From contig CAYQBA010000069.1 in the NCBI GenBank assembly GCA_964415605.1, positions 1 through 22,701 of the forward strand: a stretch of DNA of 22,701 nucleotides, in the 5' to 3' direction. This document shows positions 21,761-22,701 of the stretch, piece after piece (the stretch's first letter is position 1; the number at the start of each line of letters is the position of its first letter). The notes under the pieces are model-generated. The model did no database searches and had not been told where the DNA came from. It saw only the letters and a list, made by a program, of their open reading frames with translations. This DNA is from UCB3 sp964415605 (lineage in GTDB: Bacteria > Chloroflexota > Anaerolineae > Epilineales > Epilineaceae). The position numbers and the translations under genes were made by a program.

Positions 21761-22701
21761 CTACGGCGCCACGACGAGCGCGTACACCGCCAGCCCGTCG
21801 CGCGCGGCGTACAGCCGCCGCCCGTCCGGCGCGAGGTCCCAGCCGAGGCGCGGCTCGGCGTACGGCGGCGCCAGGAAGTCGGGAGGCCGGTTCCACGCCG
21901 TCGCGCCCTCGACGCGCGGGAGGGCGCGGTCGCGGGCATCGACGAGGAACAGCAGCGGGTCGTCGATGCCCGCCACGCCCTCCGCGCGCCGCTGCCAGCC
22001 GCTGCCGGCCACCCGGCCGCCCGCCGCCCGCAACCGGTCCACGCGGTCGCCCGGCAGATCGACGCTGGCAACGAGGCGCGGCGTCTCGGGCTGCGTGACG
22101 TCGATGGCGTGCAGGGCCGCGGCGCCGCGCGGGCCGGGATCCAGGCCGGGCCGGCCGCCGGTGGCCACCCACGCGGTGGCGGCATTCGCCGCGTCGACCG
22201 CGACGGCGCTGGCAGGGCCCGGCAGGGGCAGGCGGCCGAGCACCTGGTCGCCGGCGCCGAGGACCACGAGGCCGTCGCTGCCCGCGGCCAGGTAGCGCAG
22301 GTCGCCCGCGACGGCGACCGCGACGTCTTGCACGCTGTCGTCGATGCCCGGCAGCGTCAGCGGCGCCGTGCCGGACGCGCCGTAGCGCCACATCCGCCCC
22401 GCGCCGGGCACCCACAGGAGGTCGCCGGCCGCGCGCAGGCCGAAGCGCATGTCCAGCACCTCCTCGGCCGGCAGCGGCTGGAAGAGGAGGTCCGCGCCGA
22501 GGCGGACGCGCTGCAGGCGTCCGATGACCGCCAGCCCCCGCTCGCGCCACAGGACGAGGTCGGCGGGGACGGCGCCGGGCGCGGCGGGGGGCAGATCGCG
22601 GGTGATCAGCATGCCGGCCGCGGGCAGGCCGACGCGGCCCAGCGGCCGACCGGGCCACGGCGCTGCGGCCTCGAAGGCCCACGCGCGGAGCTGGCTGTCG
22701 G
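21761..22701 (-). CDS. Beta-propeller-like protein, C-terminal part (5' end outside window)
   Basis: The frame is open from the right edge of the window to a TAG at 21761, giving 313 residues. Internal ATGs such as 22612 are not taken as starts, because the sequence upstream in the same frame (DSQLRAWAFEAAAPWPGR...) has the same repeat character. The visible part consists of strand-rich units of about 40-50 residues with recurring words such as VAGDLRYLAAGSDGLVVLG, LHAIDVTQPETPRLVASVDLPG and GLAVYALVV. This is the pattern of WD40-like or LVIVP-type propellers that report values of named variables. The acceptor or substrate is not evident and no catalytic motif is seen. If the missing N-terminus has a signal peptide, it would be another exported propeller beside the two SBBP proteins; this cannot be checked here. 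Confidence 0.7.
   Translation of the reverse strand, partial: DSQLRAWAFEAAAPWPGRPLGRVGLPAAGMLITRDLPPAAPGAVPADLVLWRERGLAVIGRLQRVRLGADLLFQPLPAEEVLDMRFGLRAAGDLLWVPGAGRMWRYGASGTAPLTLPGIDDSVQDVAVAVAGDLRYLAAGSDGLVVLGAGDQVLGRLPLPGPASAVAVDAANAATAWVATGGRPGLDPGPRGAAALHAIDVTQPETPRLVASVDLPGDRVDRLRAAGGRVAGSGWQRRAEGVAGIDDPLLFLVDARDRALPRVEGATAWNRPPDFLAPPYAEPRLGWDLAPDGRRLYAARDGLAVYALVVAP

Overview
The window is very GC-rich (roughly 70% or more by eye) and densely packed. It looks like a chromosomal segment of a Chloroflexota bacterium, perhaps of the Ardenticatenia/Anaerolineae kind. The reasons are three large secreted proteins with Pro/Thr-rich stalks and a short 'YLP' or 'FLP' motif, SBBP beta-propellers, and an AfsR-like ATPase/TPR/BTAD regulator. 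The taxonomic call is inference; no rRNA or marker gene is present. No tRNA, CRISPR array, transposase or phage structural gene was seen.

Layout: a rhomboid protease (1-642, minus, 3' end outside the window) is divergent from a 1069-residue secreted SBBP seven-bladed propeller fused to a lectin-like domain (827-4036). A small VOC/glyoxalase-fold protein with a near-ideal promoter and a terminator follows. Next is a 682-residue secreted repeat protein with a CHRD-like domain (4902-6950). It converges, across a perfect 15-bp hairpin, on a two-gene minus-strand unit: a 66-residue small protein followed by a second SBBP propeller (7069-9932). Upstream of that unit lie four GTTCAAG heptamers spaced by 11, 13 and 22 bp, next to the gene for an AfsR/SARP-like regulator (10271-13567) whose DNA-binding module is at its C-terminus. 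The likely logic of the first half is surface-protein production, with the SBBP2 unit possibly controlled by the regulator next door.

The second half is more defence-like. A GH25 lysozyme with two SH3 domains and no signal peptide (13861-15024) converges on a tightly overlapping minus-strand operon: a DUF4231/SLATT two-TM protein (18459-18926), a CHAT caspase-like protease with an M17-N/macro-like N-terminal region and helical-repeat C-terminus (15509-18466), and a stand-alone ryanodine-receptor-repeat (RyR) protein (15162-15512). Start/stop overlaps of 8 and 4 nt link the three genes, and a TTGACA-N17-TAGCCT promoter sits at the very end of the preceding gene. Sensor (RyR and macro-like), protease (CHAT) and membrane effector (SLATT) together look like an abortive-infection or programmed-death module. 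This is the best candidate for an undescribed system here.

Beyond it are a UGT-type glycosyltransferase (18993-20285), a divergent AAA_14/DUF4143 ATPase (20504-21631) and the C-terminal part of a propeller-like protein running off the right edge (21761-22701, minus).
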